This document shows, piece after piece, positions 12,901 through 23,880 of a stretch of DNA of 64,000 nt; positions within the stretch are counted from its first letter, which is position 1, and each line of letters starts with the position of its first letter. Location: positions 153,580,535 to 153,644,534 of the forward strand of contig OZ005648.1 in NCBI GenBank assembly GCA_963930645.1, in the 5' to 3' direction. A model generated the notes under the pieces. That model worked only from the letters and a program-made list of their open reading frames with translations. It searched no databases and was not told the DNA's origin. This stretch comes from Salticus scenicus (lineage: Eukaryota > Arthropoda > Arachnida > Araneae > Salticidae). A program made the translations under genes and the position numbers.

Positions 12901-14695
12901 TCCGTCTGTCCGTCTGTCAGTCTGCCCGCGCTCTAACTCCCGTAATTATTTATGAAATTTTTTGAAACTGATTCAAGTTCACTATCGTATATTTCCTATT
13001 GAAAATGGAGTTTAAACCTCTACTGGTTTGTGTACAGGGACACCCGAAAGTATTCCAAAGAATTGTGTTCGATGAGAGGTATTACTATAAACCTTTTGTT
13101 CATACCTTTACTGTACAATATCTATGAAATTGAAATATATTATCCAAGTTCACTATTGGACGTTTCCTATATAAGATAGATTACATACCACTCCTAATTT
13201 ATGTACAGGGACACTCAAGAGTACTCCAAAGCATTGCGTTCTTGGTGAGATATTTCTATAAATCAAATTTTAATAATTTTTCTTTCCACGAAGTTTTAGG
13301 AAATTGAAATATGTTATTTATATGCACAAAAGATTGCTTTGCGTAGAATATAGCATAGTTATAATTAAATTTACAGGGTTACAGAAAAATATTCAGTTAT
13401 ATTAAGAGGTATTAATAATAAAATGCTAGAATTCTACTTTCGTTTACATTAAGCTTTTTTGACACTTTCTATCATTTTTTTAGTGTGAATATAATTTCAA
13501 TTTGTGTATCTGTCTGACTGCTATTCTGTCCGTCTGTCTGTCTCTCTGCTTGTTTTTCTGCGCTCTAATTCCCGTAAATATTTATGGAATTTCTTTAATT
13601 AAACCGATATATTTTATTCAAGTTCCCTATCGGATGTTCGCTATTGAAAATGGAGTGAATATCTCTTCTGGGTTGTGTACAGGGACACCCAAAAGTATTC
13701 GAAAGCATTGTGTTGTATGAGAGGATTTTCTATATACCATATTTTAATACATTTAATGTATAGAAACTTTAATTAAACTTTAATATGCTATTCAATTCCC
13801 TATCCGATGTTTCCCATATAAAATAGAGAACATTTCTAACTGGTTTGCGTACAGGAGCACTTGAAAGTATTCCAAAGCGTTGTGTTGTATGAGAGTTATT
13901 GTTATAAACCGAATTTTAATCATTGTATTTTCCTCAAAGCTTAATGTATTTGAATGCCTTCTATGTAATATAGTATCTTCAGCATTCGATATACAGGGCC
14001 ACACGAAAATAATCAGTTACATTAAGAGCTATTGATAAAAATTTGCTGGAATTGCATTTTCATTTGCATGAGCGGTTTAACACTTTCTTATAATTTTATT
14101 GGGAATATGATTTCAATTTCTGCATCTGTCTGTCCGATTGTCTACCTTTCTATCTGTTTGTCTCCAGCTCCTATCATCCGTGAATATTTTGAGAATTTAA
14201 AAAAAAATGATACACTCAAGTTCCTTATTGAATGTTCCCTATTTAAAATGTCATTAATAGGTCCTGTACAACTAATTTGTTTACAGGGACAACAACAACA
14301 ACAATAAAAAAAAGCCAATGTTTTTCGTTTTAGAACAGAATTTTTTAAACTTATATTTAAAAAACTTTCTTCTATAAAAATCATAAAAGCATTGACATGT
14401 AGAATTAATATTCTAAAATACTGTTTTGTATAGAATATGATATGATTAACTTTCAGATATATAGGGAGGGCTACAGTAAAATATTCAGAGAGATTAAAAG
14501 CTGTAATTGTAATCTAACGGCTGCAATTTCTTTTGCGTTAAGCCTTTTTTACACTTTCCAAAATGCCTAAGAGTAATTTTAAAATCAATTAGTCTATCTG
14601 TATGTTTTTCAGTTCTTCTGTCTGTTGTGTGATAACGTAGGCAAAGAATATTAAAAGTTATTCGATACAACACTTGATTACAGTTGGAAAGTGTT
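3929..14695 (+). mobile_element. Giant (about 10.8 kb) Y element: hairpin end, GTCT microsatellites, 170-bp satellite array
   Basis: The outer tips are AACACTTTCCAAC (3929-3941) and its exact inverse GTTGGAAAGTGTT (14683-14695). The left tip folds with GTTGAAAAGTG into a hairpin. Next come ACTTCGGTTT, a GTCT/GTCC microsatellite and CTCTAACTCCCGTAAATG (from 3991), then monomers of about 170 bp. The monomers carry GTACAGGGACAC, ATTGTGTTCTATGAGAG and CAAGTTCACTATCGGATG. Hairpin, microsatellite and monomer blocks recur about 13 times, with microsatellites near 5290, 5925, 6540, 7890, 8520, 9135, 10485, 11112, 11730, 12898, 13515 and 14130. No flanking duplication is seen. No protein is encoded; the many 60-99 codon frames repeat the monomer. 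The plan resembles HINE/DINE-type elements (inference). The boundaries are supported by the uninterrupted X sequence at 63040-63080. Confidence 0.65.
5850..11040 (+). repeat. Recent 2.6-kb higher-order duplication inside the Y element
   Basis: Two adjacent blocks, about 5850-8443 and 8444-11040, match almost base for base at a period near 2597. Positions 6159, 6506 and 8066 correspond to 8756, 9103 and 10660. Each block contains three microsatellite sub-blocks of about 1350, 630 and 615 bp. The blocks beyond 11040 follow the same order but are clearly diverged. This suggests a late unequal exchange or a local re-duplication. Confidence 0.8.
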
Positions 14696-15179
14696 ATTAA
14701 TTAATGCCTACTGCATGATTTTTCTTTCTTGTTTATGTCTATATTGTTTATTAATTGTGTACAGAGACATGCCAAAATTCTTACCATTACGGCATATGAG
14801 GTGAATTTTGTTTAAACGTATTTTAACATCATTACTTTGCTATCAAGAAAATTAAATTAGCATACATTAGTGAGATGCTTTTCTGCAGTAAATATGTACT
14901 CTTAGGTTTCCTAATTAATGTACAGGACTTTACAAAAGTTTTCTGACAATGTCACGTAATCATCCAAATTATGTCAAGTTTCGAACAATTATTCATGAAA
15001 AACATAGAATAAGCTGAATAATTTTCACTGGCATTTAAAATGTTTATGGTTCATTTAGAGACATACAAAAGAATTTCGTGACATTAGAGCCTATGAACAG
15101 TTTTTTATTTAAGCGCACTTTAATGCGCTTATGCTGCATTGAACATAATAGAATAAACATATATTGTAAAGATGCTTAA
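14696..15179 (+). repeat. Family X, middle part after the Y insertion
   Basis: Diverged X monomers resume with AATGCCTAC, GTACAGAGACATGCCAAAAT, ATTACGGCATATGAGGTGAA and ATCAAGAAAATTAAA. The same order is found in reverse at about 62560-63050. The piece ends in GATGCTTAA, where a MITE has inserted. Confidence 0.75.
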
Positions 15180-15420
15180 AGCGCCAGTGCACGGGTGGGG
15201 AAAAGACATAATTTTCTTTGAATATTTGAATGGTTACAACCTAACACTCACAAAATAAAATCACACAATAAAAATACGAAGTATAAAATTTTACGTTTAT
15301 TATACTTCTTTTTTTTTTTTTTTTTTTTTTTTTTTTGCACAGAATATATAAAACGTTTCTTTTACAATGAATTCTAGTAAATAAAATGGGTCTCAGAGAA
15401 CCAACCATTGTACTGGCGGG
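15180..15420. mobile_element. 241-bp MITE with TTAA duplication (piggyBac-like)
   Basis: Flanked by TTAA at 15176-15179 and 15421-15424. The ends are imperfectly inverted: GCGCCAGTGCAC on the left, and CCCGCCAGTACA on the right when read inward. It contains a T run of about 29 bases. The related X copy at about 62547-62556 has a single TTAA here and no insert, so the insertion is directly visible. TTAA is the piggyBac target. The sequence encodes nothing. Confidence 0.75.
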
Positions 15421-15424
15421 TTAA

Positions 15425-15588
15425 AAGCATGTTTACGCTTTTAAAAGGATATGTATAGACTAAATAGGTTATTTATGGGACCCCACAAAATAATTTCGAT
15501 GACGTACTGTAATCATGCAAATGGTATCAAATGTGTGATGCAAATAGGACGTTGAGGCTCCTGATCTGCAGATCCAATATTTTAATTT
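15425..15588 (+). repeat. Family X, tail part
   Basis: Continues X with TATGTATAGACTAAATA, CACAAAATAATTTCG and ACTGTAATCATGCAAATG. It ends with a block of about 45 bp containing AGGACGTTGAGGCTCC and the palindrome GATCTGCAGATC. That block also closes the other X copy at about 61288-61335 in reverse. Similarity between the copies is lost just past GATCC, so this is the probable element end. Confidence 0.65.
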
Positions 15589-16082
15589 TGCCTTAAAGAT
15601 TTTGAAATATCTACAATTTTTTTTTCAACACATTAAAAGTAAAATTAAAAGCAATTAGTATTAAAATTTTAATTTAGATGCGGCATTATGGCTGTTATTC
15701 ACCAATAACTTCAACTCTCGGTTGAACACGAAAATTTGAAAAGCATATAAAGGCGGGGTGCAAATTTTCAGCCAATTTTCACGAGTTGTTTCTGCCATCT
15801 AGCGGAATAGTTATTTTCAGCTTTTTTATGTGAAAATAACCAATCAAAGATTATATGAAATCCTCGAAGCTAGATGGCAGAAACAGCGTGCGAAATTTTG
15901 CTAGAGCTGTACCTTTAGACGCTTTTCAAATTTTTGCGTTGAACCGGGAGTTGAAGTTAATGGTGAATACAGCCATATCTTAGTTATTAGAGATTTTTTT
16001 TTGCTGTTTGCATATTTAATTTTATGCGTAGCTGTGATTTTGTTGATTTAAGGATAAATGTAGGTAATTGTGAGTTGCTTTT
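15589..16082. other. Interval with a diffuse inverted repeat
   Basis: Around 15700-15960 two inverted segments share TTGAACACGAAAATTTGAAAAGC-like and TCTGCCATCTAGCGG-like sequence, so this is probably a small decayed palindromic MITE. Approximate arms are 15680-15810 and 15850-15975. No gene seen. Confidence 0.45.
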
Positions 16083-17195
16083 AGTTCCCCATCATACTAG
16101 AGGTACTATGGGGAACTTAGGCAATGGTAAAAATTTTCGATCTCGTTTATTTTTTATTTTTAACACGTTGTCAGGTGTGAGGAATCCGAAAATGACAAAA
16201 TTTGTATAGCGTCCGTTTGTAGGGTGTCTGTTTATTAGTCCATTAGTTTGTTAGTCTATGTACATGATAGCTCAAGAACAAATAGTAGCAGAGAAGTCAG
16301 ATCAGTTTTAAAATATTAATTTCGACACTGGCAAGAACCTTACTCATTTGCAACATACGAATTAAAAATTTTCGTAAGTTATTAGAAATTTACGATTTTC
16401 TTAACATGAGAGAATAGGGCAAAATTTCACTTAAACGTGCATGAAATTGAAAATTTTTACTGTAAAAATGTCAGACCAGTTTTAAAATATTAGCTTCGAT
16501 GCCGGAATGAACATCATTAACTATAAACATACTACTTTGAAATTTTCGCAAGTTATTGGAAATTTACGAATTTCTTAACATGGCAGAATGAGGCAAAATT
16601 TCACGTAAACGTCAATCTTGTGGGATATTTTCATCGTAAAGATGTTAGTCCAATTTGGAAATATTATTTAGGGTACTGGCAAGAATATCATAGAATGTGA
16701 ATTTTCCAATTTAAAAAATTCGTAAGTTATTTGGAATTTGCGATTTACTTAAGACGACAGAATAGGGCAAAATAGAGTATAAACGCTCATTTTGAGGATC
16801 ATAAATATATCAGACCACTTCAAAATAACATTTATGATACTTGTTTGAACATGATTGACTACAAATATTCTAATAGGAAAGTTTCGTAAGTTATTCGTAA
16901 TTTGAGATTTTGACAACATTGCAAAATTGGGCGTTATTCCATAAAAATATGCGTTTTGAAGATTGTTGTATTTGAAATTGTAGCATGAAAACTAAATTAT
17001 GAAATTGACCCTAATAAAATAAATTAATAAATTAGAATAAGATAATTATATCGAAGTGAACGGTGAATATAGCCTATTAGGCGGGAATTTCATTCTGTCA
17101 CTATGCCAAGCGTTTGGTCAAATTAATTTCTCTTAACAGGATTATAATATGTCTTGAACTAGAAATTTGTGGGAACATATATATGATGGGGAACT
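16083..17195 (+). mobile_element. Satellite element E1 with hairpin at left end
   Basis: The left tip AGTTCCCCATCAT (16083-16095) is exactly inverted at the right end (17183-17195). It also pairs with ATGGGGAACT at about 16108-16117 to form a hairpin. Downstream is a degenerate GTYY-type microsatellite (about 16208-16262), then the module ATAGCTCAAGAACAAATAGT (16267-16286). About four diverged monomers of around 170 bp follow, each with AAATTTACGATTT and GGCAAAATTTCAC. No flanking duplication and no coding content is evident. The plan matches E2-E6 and Y. Confidence 0.65.
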
Positions 17196-17330
17196 GAGCA
17201 GAGCCAGCTAGTTTAAAAGGGAATATTTAAGTTTGTGTAGCAGAATGTTTTGTGGGTAAGTTTTTTAGAAACTGGAAGCTGTTAGGAGATGTAAAACTAG
17301 TATGTTGTGGCCACCACAAGACTTTCTTCT

Positions 17331-17366
17331 ATATTTTCCTATATACATATTCAATCAGTAACAATA

Positions 17367-17402
<36 letters not shown>

Positions 17403-17459
17403 GATTTTTTTCTAATTTTTTTTTTTGTTAAAAGTAATACATATTCAACCAGTAACAAT

Positions 17460-17495
<36 letters not shown>

Positions 17496-18425
17496 GATTT
17501 TTTTTTTTTTTTTTTTTTTGTTAAAAGTAAAAAAATCGATAACTTTGTTTTAAATTGTCACAGATTTATAGTTCAACCATTCGTTTTAAAGGTATTGACG
17601 AGATCTTTCGAAAGATACCCATCTTGAAAATTTACACCCCCGGGGGGGTACTTCCCCCCAGGGGGGAAACCGGTGCCCCCACATGCACAAAATTTTTTTC
17701 GTAGTTAACTACTACTATTATCAATAATTCATATTAATTTTACAATCACAAGTTTAAAATAACGCTCATTATGTACATTTATACGAAATTTTGTCCTATA
17801 CTGCCATGTTAAAAGTTTACATAAAATGCGATCACAGCGCCATCTGCCGGGCGATTGATCCCAAAATCTAATCAGACCCTTTCCATGTCAGGGTCCAACT
17901 ATACACCAAGTTTGGTTCAATTTCATTCATCGGTTCGTGAGATACGGTGTGACATACGAAATTTTGCGATCACAGCGCCACCTGCTGGACGATTGATCCC
18001 CAAATCTAATCAGCACCATGCCCCGTCAGGTTCCAACTATATACCAAGTTTGGTTGAATTTCATTCATTAGTTCGTGAGATACGGTGAAAAATACGAAAA
18101 TTTGTCCTATACTGCCATGTTAAAAAATTACATAAAATGCGATCACAGCGCCACCTGATGGGCTATTGATCCCAAAATCTAATCAGCACAATACCCCGCC
18201 AGGGTCCAACTATATACCAAGTTTGGTTGAATTTCATTCATTGGTTCGTGAGATACGGTGAAAACACTAAACCACAGACAGACAGACAGACACACAGACA
18301 GACATTTTTTAAAAACTATCAATTCGTGTTCTGGACATCCCAAAACGTGTAGATCCGTCAAAAAACGGAGGTCGAAAATTTTCGCGAATCCAATACTTTC
18401 TCTATATTACATATAGAAGAAAGTA
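17331..18425 (-). mobile_element. Satellite element E2 with hairpin at right end
   Basis: The tip ACTTTCTTCTATAT (17331-17344) is exactly inverted at 18411-18424 and lies in the hairpin of 18394-18425. Long A and T runs occupy 17368-17519, and a GC-rich palindrome lies near 17638-17690. About three monomers of 140-170 bp follow (GCGATCACAGCGCCA at about 17829, 17970 and 18139). The module GGTTCGTGAGATAC sits at 18242-18255, then an ACAG/ACAC microsatellite at 18275-18303. Read on the minus strand, the order is hairpin, spacer, microsatellite, module, monomers. Confidence 0.7.
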
Positions 18426-18512
18426 AAAAGGATTGTCATTTTAGGTTTGATAAATATGCTTGAAGATTCGCTTAAATGTCTTCTAAAAAAAATTGTTTTC
18501 ATAGGAGGGAAA

Positions 18513-19117
18513 TGTGAGGCTTCATTGAATCTTCGTAAGGTGTCCAAAAATGTGGAGTTGTGAAATAGTCGAGTTGGATTAAAACTTTTAACTCCGTTTG
18601 AAAAGATAATCTACGAAGGCTAGCCAGTTGTTAAGGATTTCAAGAGTAAACTTTGGAAAAGTTTAAAGGGAAAACTTTGGTTTGTTGGAAACTGGGTTGC
18701 GTATAAATGCAAATTGATTCTCCAGTGTATAAAAGCCATAATAAAATCGTACTCGGAGTTCGGTTCAGTTCATTTCGGAAGTTTCAGTTTGAAGAATTTT
18801 AGTTCAGTGCAGTTGCATTCAAGATATCTCTTGGAGTTTAGTTTACTTAAATTGTATTATTGAGGAGGACAGACGAGTCTGACGCCAGTTGTGCCGCCTA
18901 CAAGTTATCGATAACACAGAATCATTTATTGTTTTATAGTTAAACGAAAATGGAGGTCGTTGAGTTTTATTATGCTGCTGGAGATTAGTCCGATTTCTCC
19001 CCCTAATAACGAGTTTTAATTAAAGTTCTTTGTTAAGTTAAATTAGTCTCTGTACTTCATTTCGTGAATACACAGCAGCAATGATATGGCGAGGTCCTAC
19101 TTAGACCAATCCTCACA
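18513..19117 (+). mobile_element. Probable solo LTR
   Basis: Begins TGTGAGG and ends CCTCACA, a 7-bp inverted pair of the TG...CA form. It has TATA-like sequence (TGTATAAAAGCC near 18725) with a plausible start region downstream (CGGAGTTCGGTTCAGTTC), and AATAAA-like signals. There is no clear flanking duplication and no gag or pol next to it. The 3' limit is uncertain: TATGGCGAGGTCC just inside the right end could instead be a primer-binding site, which would put the LTR end nearer 19077. Confidence 0.45.
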
Positions 19118-19430
19118 CAGTCTCGAAGTAATTGAAGTCATATTTCTGTAATATCTACCGCATTATTTTCGTCTTAATTTAAACTTAATTTGGTAAATGA
19201 AATATTCATTGCTGTAAGATTAATTGTGGTAAATGACTTTCTGAAAATGAAAATTAATTATCGCCCTTCTCGGTACAGAAAACAAGTTTTTGCTCCGGAC
19301 TGGGCCCAGATTACTTGAGAATGCGAATTTTCCTGAAACTGAGTATAAGTCAGGTCGATGTTTCAACCCCCTCAAAAAAAAAAAAAAAAAATTAAAAGTC
19401 ATCACTGAAATTATGCAACTTGTGTCAATC
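19118..19430. other. Interval with an A-tailed sequence
   Basis: A segment of about 140 bp (19255-19392) ends in a run of about 18 A. This is compatible with a short retroposed fragment on the plus strand. Its source is not recognised and no gene is seen. Confidence 0.3.
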
Positions 19431-20475
19431 GATTTGTAATAACGTCTAGCTATTACAAATCTAGCGTCTAGCTATTATATTATGTATGCATTAGTTAAAT
19501 TTTGCTTAGGGAATCGTCTACATATTAAAATTTACCTAAACTTCATCTTTTAGAGAAGTAACTCCCATTTTGACTGCATATTCGATTTTCTGAGATCAGG
19601 ATGGTTCGGAAAAAGGTTTTTTTTATTTACTTTAAATTAATTCTTGACAGAGTTACTAGCAAAAATATGTTATCTCCATACTTAAAAAAACAATAAAATT
19701 AAGATCACACGCAGAAAAATATTATGTCCATTCCGATTATAACCGGAAAAAAGTATGACAATTTTAAATATAAAATAAACTTAAGCAATACTAATTAAGA
19801 AATGATGTGTGCATCTAAACTTTTACTTGAATAACTATTTTAAATCATGCATATACAAAGTTATAGATGACACAAATGATAAAAAGTGACAGCTCCATAA
19901 GAGCAACAAAAATTAAAATATAACTGTAATTCGGAAAATAATGAGAGGAAAAAGCTGTAAATTTGGAAACACATATTTTCGATAATGCTCGTTCTATTCG
20001 TGCAAAAATTAATATAGGTCAAAATTCATAACTTTTTAAAATACGGATTTATTAATAATTTTCATAATTTACAATACGCTTTTAAATAAAAAATATGCAT
20101 GAAATATATTTTGGTCACTTCAGTCTAACACATTATATATATATAAAAATTGAATATAATAATTTTTTTGGAAAGATAGGGATTAGCATCCCCATGATTT
20201 GACAAATTATAACTTTATGGAAAATTGAGATAAATCTATAAACTATGCAGTTTTCCGAGCTCATCTGATCTAAATAATCCCCCCAAAAAATGTCGAAAAT
20301 GGGGTTTGTCATTGAAAAAAAAATGAAGCTCATATCAGTTTTAATACGTAGACGGCCCCCAAAGCAACATATAACTATATCGTTATAAACTAGACGTTAT
20401 TATTTATAGATTGCCACCAGTCACATATTTATAGGACAATTTGCGGCGAAATTAGTTGGGAAGTGATGTTTTCTT
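19431..20475 (+). mobile_element. About 1-kb element with long inverted ends, copy 1
   Basis: The ends are inverted: AATAACGTCTAGCTATT and CGTCTACATATTAAAATTTA on the left, and on the right the reverse complement of a stretch with ACGTCTAGTTTATAACG and CGTCTACGTATTAAAA. The interior shares GTAAATTTGGAAACACATAT and CGTGCAAAAATTAATAT with the second copy at 56096-56950, which is reversed. No protein-coding frame. Confidence 0.6.
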
Positions 20476-20581
20476 TTTTTGCCAACTGTACAGTATTAAT
20501 TCGATTAATATAATAAAATGTAAGTTGAGCGGCAACATAGGTGTAAATGTACTTATTTTTTTACACAAAAAAATAGTGTTT

Positions 20582-20611
20582 TACAAATAAATAAATAAAT
20601 AAATAAATAAC
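20582..20611. repeat. (AAAT)n microsatellite
   Basis: About seven AAAT units directly before the MITE at 20631. Confidence 0.9.
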
Positions 20612-20630
20612 GTCAAATCTTATATAAATA

Positions 20631-20926
20631 CAGTAGACTCTCGTATAACGCGGAGGATACGTTTCGCGTTATAGAAAGTCACGTTATAGGAGACATACAT
20701 TGAGCAGACGATTTCATTCCGCAATGAGACTAAAATCGTCAAGTGTTGCCATAGTAACGGAGCAATCCTTCCTTGAACAGGTTCAAAGTAGAAAAGATGT
20801 CGTCACGTGCTTCCTTTATTTTACGCGTTATACGAGACTCTTTATCGCGTTGTATGAGTAATAGTCGCAGATTTTTCGTCGCGTTATACGAAATCATGTT
20901 CTATAGGATCGCGTCGTACGAGATTC

Positions 20927-20931
<5 letters not shown>
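20631..20931. mobile_element. 301-bp pogo/Tigger-like MITE with TA duplication
   Basis: Starts CAGTAGACTCTCGTATAACG and ends in an imperfect inverse (TCGTACGAGATTCTACTA), with TA on both sides (20629-20630, 20932-20933). CAGTAGA...CTCGTATAACGCG ends and a TA target are typical of pogo/Tigger elements. CGCGTTATACGA recurs inside in both orientations. A (TA)n run of about 36 bp follows on the right. Confidence 0.75.

Positions 20932-20970
<39 letters not shown>
20932..20970. repeat. (TA)n microsatellite
   Basis: About 18 TA units adjoining the MITE's TA target, so the element may have inserted into a pre-existing TA run. Confidence 0.9.
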
Positions 20971-20974
<4 letters not shown>

Positions 20975-21628
20975 GAAGAAGTAGAAAAAAAAATTAAGAC
21001 GAGGACAAAAATTCAAGGACACACTAACGAATTTTGATACATTTCCATCTATGAGTGGCATTTCCTCAAAGTGCATTTTAACTGCATTACACTGCTGTAA
21101 CATCTTCCTTTGTCCAATTAATTATTTTTGTTTCAGCTAATGTGACACATTACTTATAGTCGCCGGAAGCCAAAAACATTATTATTTTAGGGGGAATTTT
21201 GTCCCATCACAACTCATTAACTAATACATATTATTAAATTACGCTTTCACATTCAGAAAAATTGCAATTGTTAAATTAGTTTTCAATTTCTAAAAATTAT
21301 AATTTATAATTTTTCATATCTACATTAAATGCATAAAATGAATTTGCGGCTTCAAAATATATATTAAAAATTAAAGTAACACAGGTCTGCGATGATTTTT
21401 TTTTTTTTTTTTTTTCGAGTTGATAAGTTTTTCTGGAGCATTGTTGGATGATGATTAAGGAAAAAACATTCAAAAGTTTCTGTAACGTGCAGTTTTGACA
21501 AAAAATGGATTTTCTGAGTTTAAAGATCCACTTTTTTTCAGCTCTTATCTAAATTTTACTGGAAAATATGAATGATGTAAGTAAAGAACAAGGAGAGCTG
21601 ATTCCTAAAGACATCAAAGAAATGTACG
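20971..21628. other. Interval without recognised genes
   Basis: 21000-21130 carries degenerate family-Y-like satellite (AGGACACACTAACGAA, ATCTATGAGTGGCATTTCC), a stray monomer. The rest is AT-rich with a T run near 21395. Confidence 0.4.
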
Positions 21629-21982
21629 CTGTTAAAAACTTCAACAGAAAACTCTGTGTAATCTATTATCTTAAGTCTTACGTAAAATTACAGAGAAAAA
21701 TAAAGGGGGATGTTAAAAAACTTATTTTATACATTCATTTTAATACCTAATATTAATTTAATCAATTATTGGTGAGAATTTATTTCGGACTTAGAATGCT
21801 TTTTCTAAAGTAGAAACAGTCATTTTTAATTTTAATTAAGAAATTAAATAATAAAATTAGGCAAAAATACAGAATAAAGAATGAGAATCTCGATTATTCC
21901 CATTTAACTAAGAATTACTGTAAATTTACAGAGACTCTGGATAAATATATACATTAAATTTACAGAAATTTTTAAAAGTGTA
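21629..21982. mobile_element. CTGTTAAAAA element, copy 1 (solitary)
   Basis: About 354 bp, nearly identical in order and about 90% identical by eye to 22327-22690. It starts GCTGTTAAAAACTTCAACAG and ends TACAGAAATTTTTAAAAGTG. No coding. The superfamily is uncertain: CACTG-like ends suggest CMC/Chapaev-type MITEs. Confidence 0.6.
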
Positions 21983-22067
21983 GAGGTGGTATTAGGGACG
22001 ATGGAGTATCAATATGATAGCAGATTATTGGATGTTTCATAGAGAATTCCCTCCCCCCAACACTTAA

Positions 22068-22725
22068 CCCTTTGAGTGTTATGGACGCACATATGCGTCC
22101 AGCGAAAGTCATTAATATAGACTATGGACGCAAATACGCGCTTAGCAGATGTTATCAGTATGGACTATGGACGCAAATACGCGCTTAGCAGATGTTATCA
22201 GTATGGATTATGGACGCAAATACGCGCCCGGCAAAAGTGATCAGTGTACTATGCAACTCTCGCATAAAGCACGTCCGCGATAAGAATGAGACAACTCGTC
22301 AGCGCCAACCGCGCGCCGACCGTATGCACTGTTAAAAATTTCAACAGAAAACTCTGTGTAATCTATTATCTTAAGTCTTACGTAAAATTATAGAGAAAAA
22401 TAAACGGAGATATGTTAAAAATTTTATTTTATGCATTCATTTTAATAACTAATATTAATTAAATTAAATATTGGTGAGAATGTATTTCGGACTTGGAATG
22501 ATTTTGCTAATGTAGAAATAGACATTTTTAATTTTAATTGAAAAATTAAATAATAAAATTAGGTAAAAATACCGAATAAAGATTGAGAATCTCGATTATT
22601 CACTTTTAACTAAGAATTACTGTAAATTTACAGAGATTCTGGATAAATTAAATATTTACATTAAATTTACAGAAATTTTTAACAGTGTTGACCGCATAGG
22701 CCGCGAGTATTCAGCACTCAAAGGG
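22068..22725. mobile_element. piggyBac-type MITE carrying a nested element
   Basis: TTAA lies at 22064-22067 and 22726-22729, with inverted tips CCCTTTGAGTG and CACTCAAAGGG. A CCCT start plus TTAA target is the piggyBac signature. Inside the left part are about 3.5 copies of a 43-bp repeat (ATGGACGCAAATACGCG at 22124, 22167 and 22210, with a variant at 22081). A second MITE occupies 22327-22690. The GC-rich flanks of that nested element contrast with the AT-rich surroundings. Confidence 0.85.
22327..22690. mobile_element. CACTGTTAAAAATT element, copy 2, nested in piggyBac MITE
   Basis: Tips CACTGTTAAAAATTTC and GAAATTTTTAACAGTG are inverted. Flanks read GACCGTAT before and GACCGCAT after, a possible 8-bp target duplication with one difference. 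It is the sister of 21629-21982, and a looser relative lies near 59978. Confidence 0.65.
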
Positions 22726-22730
22726 TTAAA

Positions 22731-23639
22731 GTGCTCAAGATGTGTACAAGAGGAAAAACTCTAAAAGGAGCTTCGATCTAAGGAAACACATTTAAAAGAT
22801 GATATGCAAATAATAGCCTATTTTAATGCATTTTATGTATAAATAGTTTCGAATTTGTAATAGTGTCTATGGGAATTTTTCCGATATGCATCCTTACTTT
22901 GTGAAAAACCCTTACGTGATAGGAAGGAAAGACAAGAATTTTTGAATTCAGTGCATCAAAATTCATTAAAAACACCCAGTGCAGTGGCAAAAAAAAAAAA
23001 AAAAAAAAAAAAAAAGTACAATTTTGTCAACTTGCGTAATCAATTTTTTTTTTTTTAAAACCACTTTGACGGTTGAGAAATTTTATGAATTTAAAAACAG
23101 AATTAAAAAATAGGTATTAGTTAATGAGTTATAATAAAACAAAATTACCTTTAAAATGACAGTGGCTTTGGATTCCGGCGATGATAAGTTGAGAGTAACC
23201 TTAAGCCGCCTGTTGAGAAATGTGACGTCATTCACTATTCGACTATTTGACTTCCCTAAGATTTATTAATGTCCCAGCTTTTTTATTATTATTTTATTTT
23301 ATTGTCTTTCATATTTCTCACGTGAAAAGCAAGTACTTAGTTTTAGTTTAGAAACAGTTTCAAAGAATTTACTTTAAACATAAAGTTAAGTTTTTATATA
23401 AGAGATACACACATTAATTAAATTTTATAAACAGATTTGATGTTATATTTCACTGAAGATAAGAAAATTAACTTACAATATTAAAATGCTTAAAGATATG
23501 TTTTTTAATGATATGTAGATAAACGATAATTAGTTTACAGAGCCACACAAAAGGATTACGATGTGTTATACCTTATGCGTGATAATTATTGATGCTGAAA
23601 TAACACTAAACATACAAAATGTCTCCTATTATATACTAG
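22731..23639. other. Interval without recognised genes
   Basis: AT-rich sequence with a long A run (about 22990-23015) and a T run (23045-23056). No family resemblance in any frame. Confidence 0.4.
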
Positions 23640-23880
23640 GGGCATTCAGAAAGCAAGTTACACTCGAACAATGAAGATCAAAAAACAAGTTCTTGAGAAC
23701 TGCGTTACAATACATTATGACACATATATTGGAGAGTCTGATAAAACGGGATACGTCGCCTAGGGACCTGTCTAGTACTGCTATCGAGCGGATGACGACA
23801 GAAACTTGTTCTCGACCGTCATTACACCATTCTCAGTTCGTCCCGCCTCGAGACCACTAGTTGATGGAAAGTTGTAGCTT
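23640..23880. repeat. Possible mariner-type terminal fragment
   Basis: CTAGGGGCATTCAGAAAGCAA followed by TTACACTCGAAC resembles the general style of mariner ends. The stretch also contains GATAAAACGGGATAC (23740-23754), a motif of the pogo-type element downstream. There are no paired ends, so the identity is tentative. Confidence 0.3.

Noticed and set aside
3649..14307. Many 60-99 codon frames with phrases such as VCVQGHPKVFQ and SVCLSLCLFF
   Set aside because: They repeat with the satellite monomer and GTCT microsatellite, start at arbitrary Met codons, and break in neighbouring monomers. They are translations of repeats, not genes.
3929..14695. CRISPR array or centromeric satellite
   Set aside because: Repeats are about 170 bp and diverged, with no short repeat/spacer alternation. 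Bounded tips and an empty site argue for an element rather than a centromere, though a centromeric relative elsewhere is not excluded.
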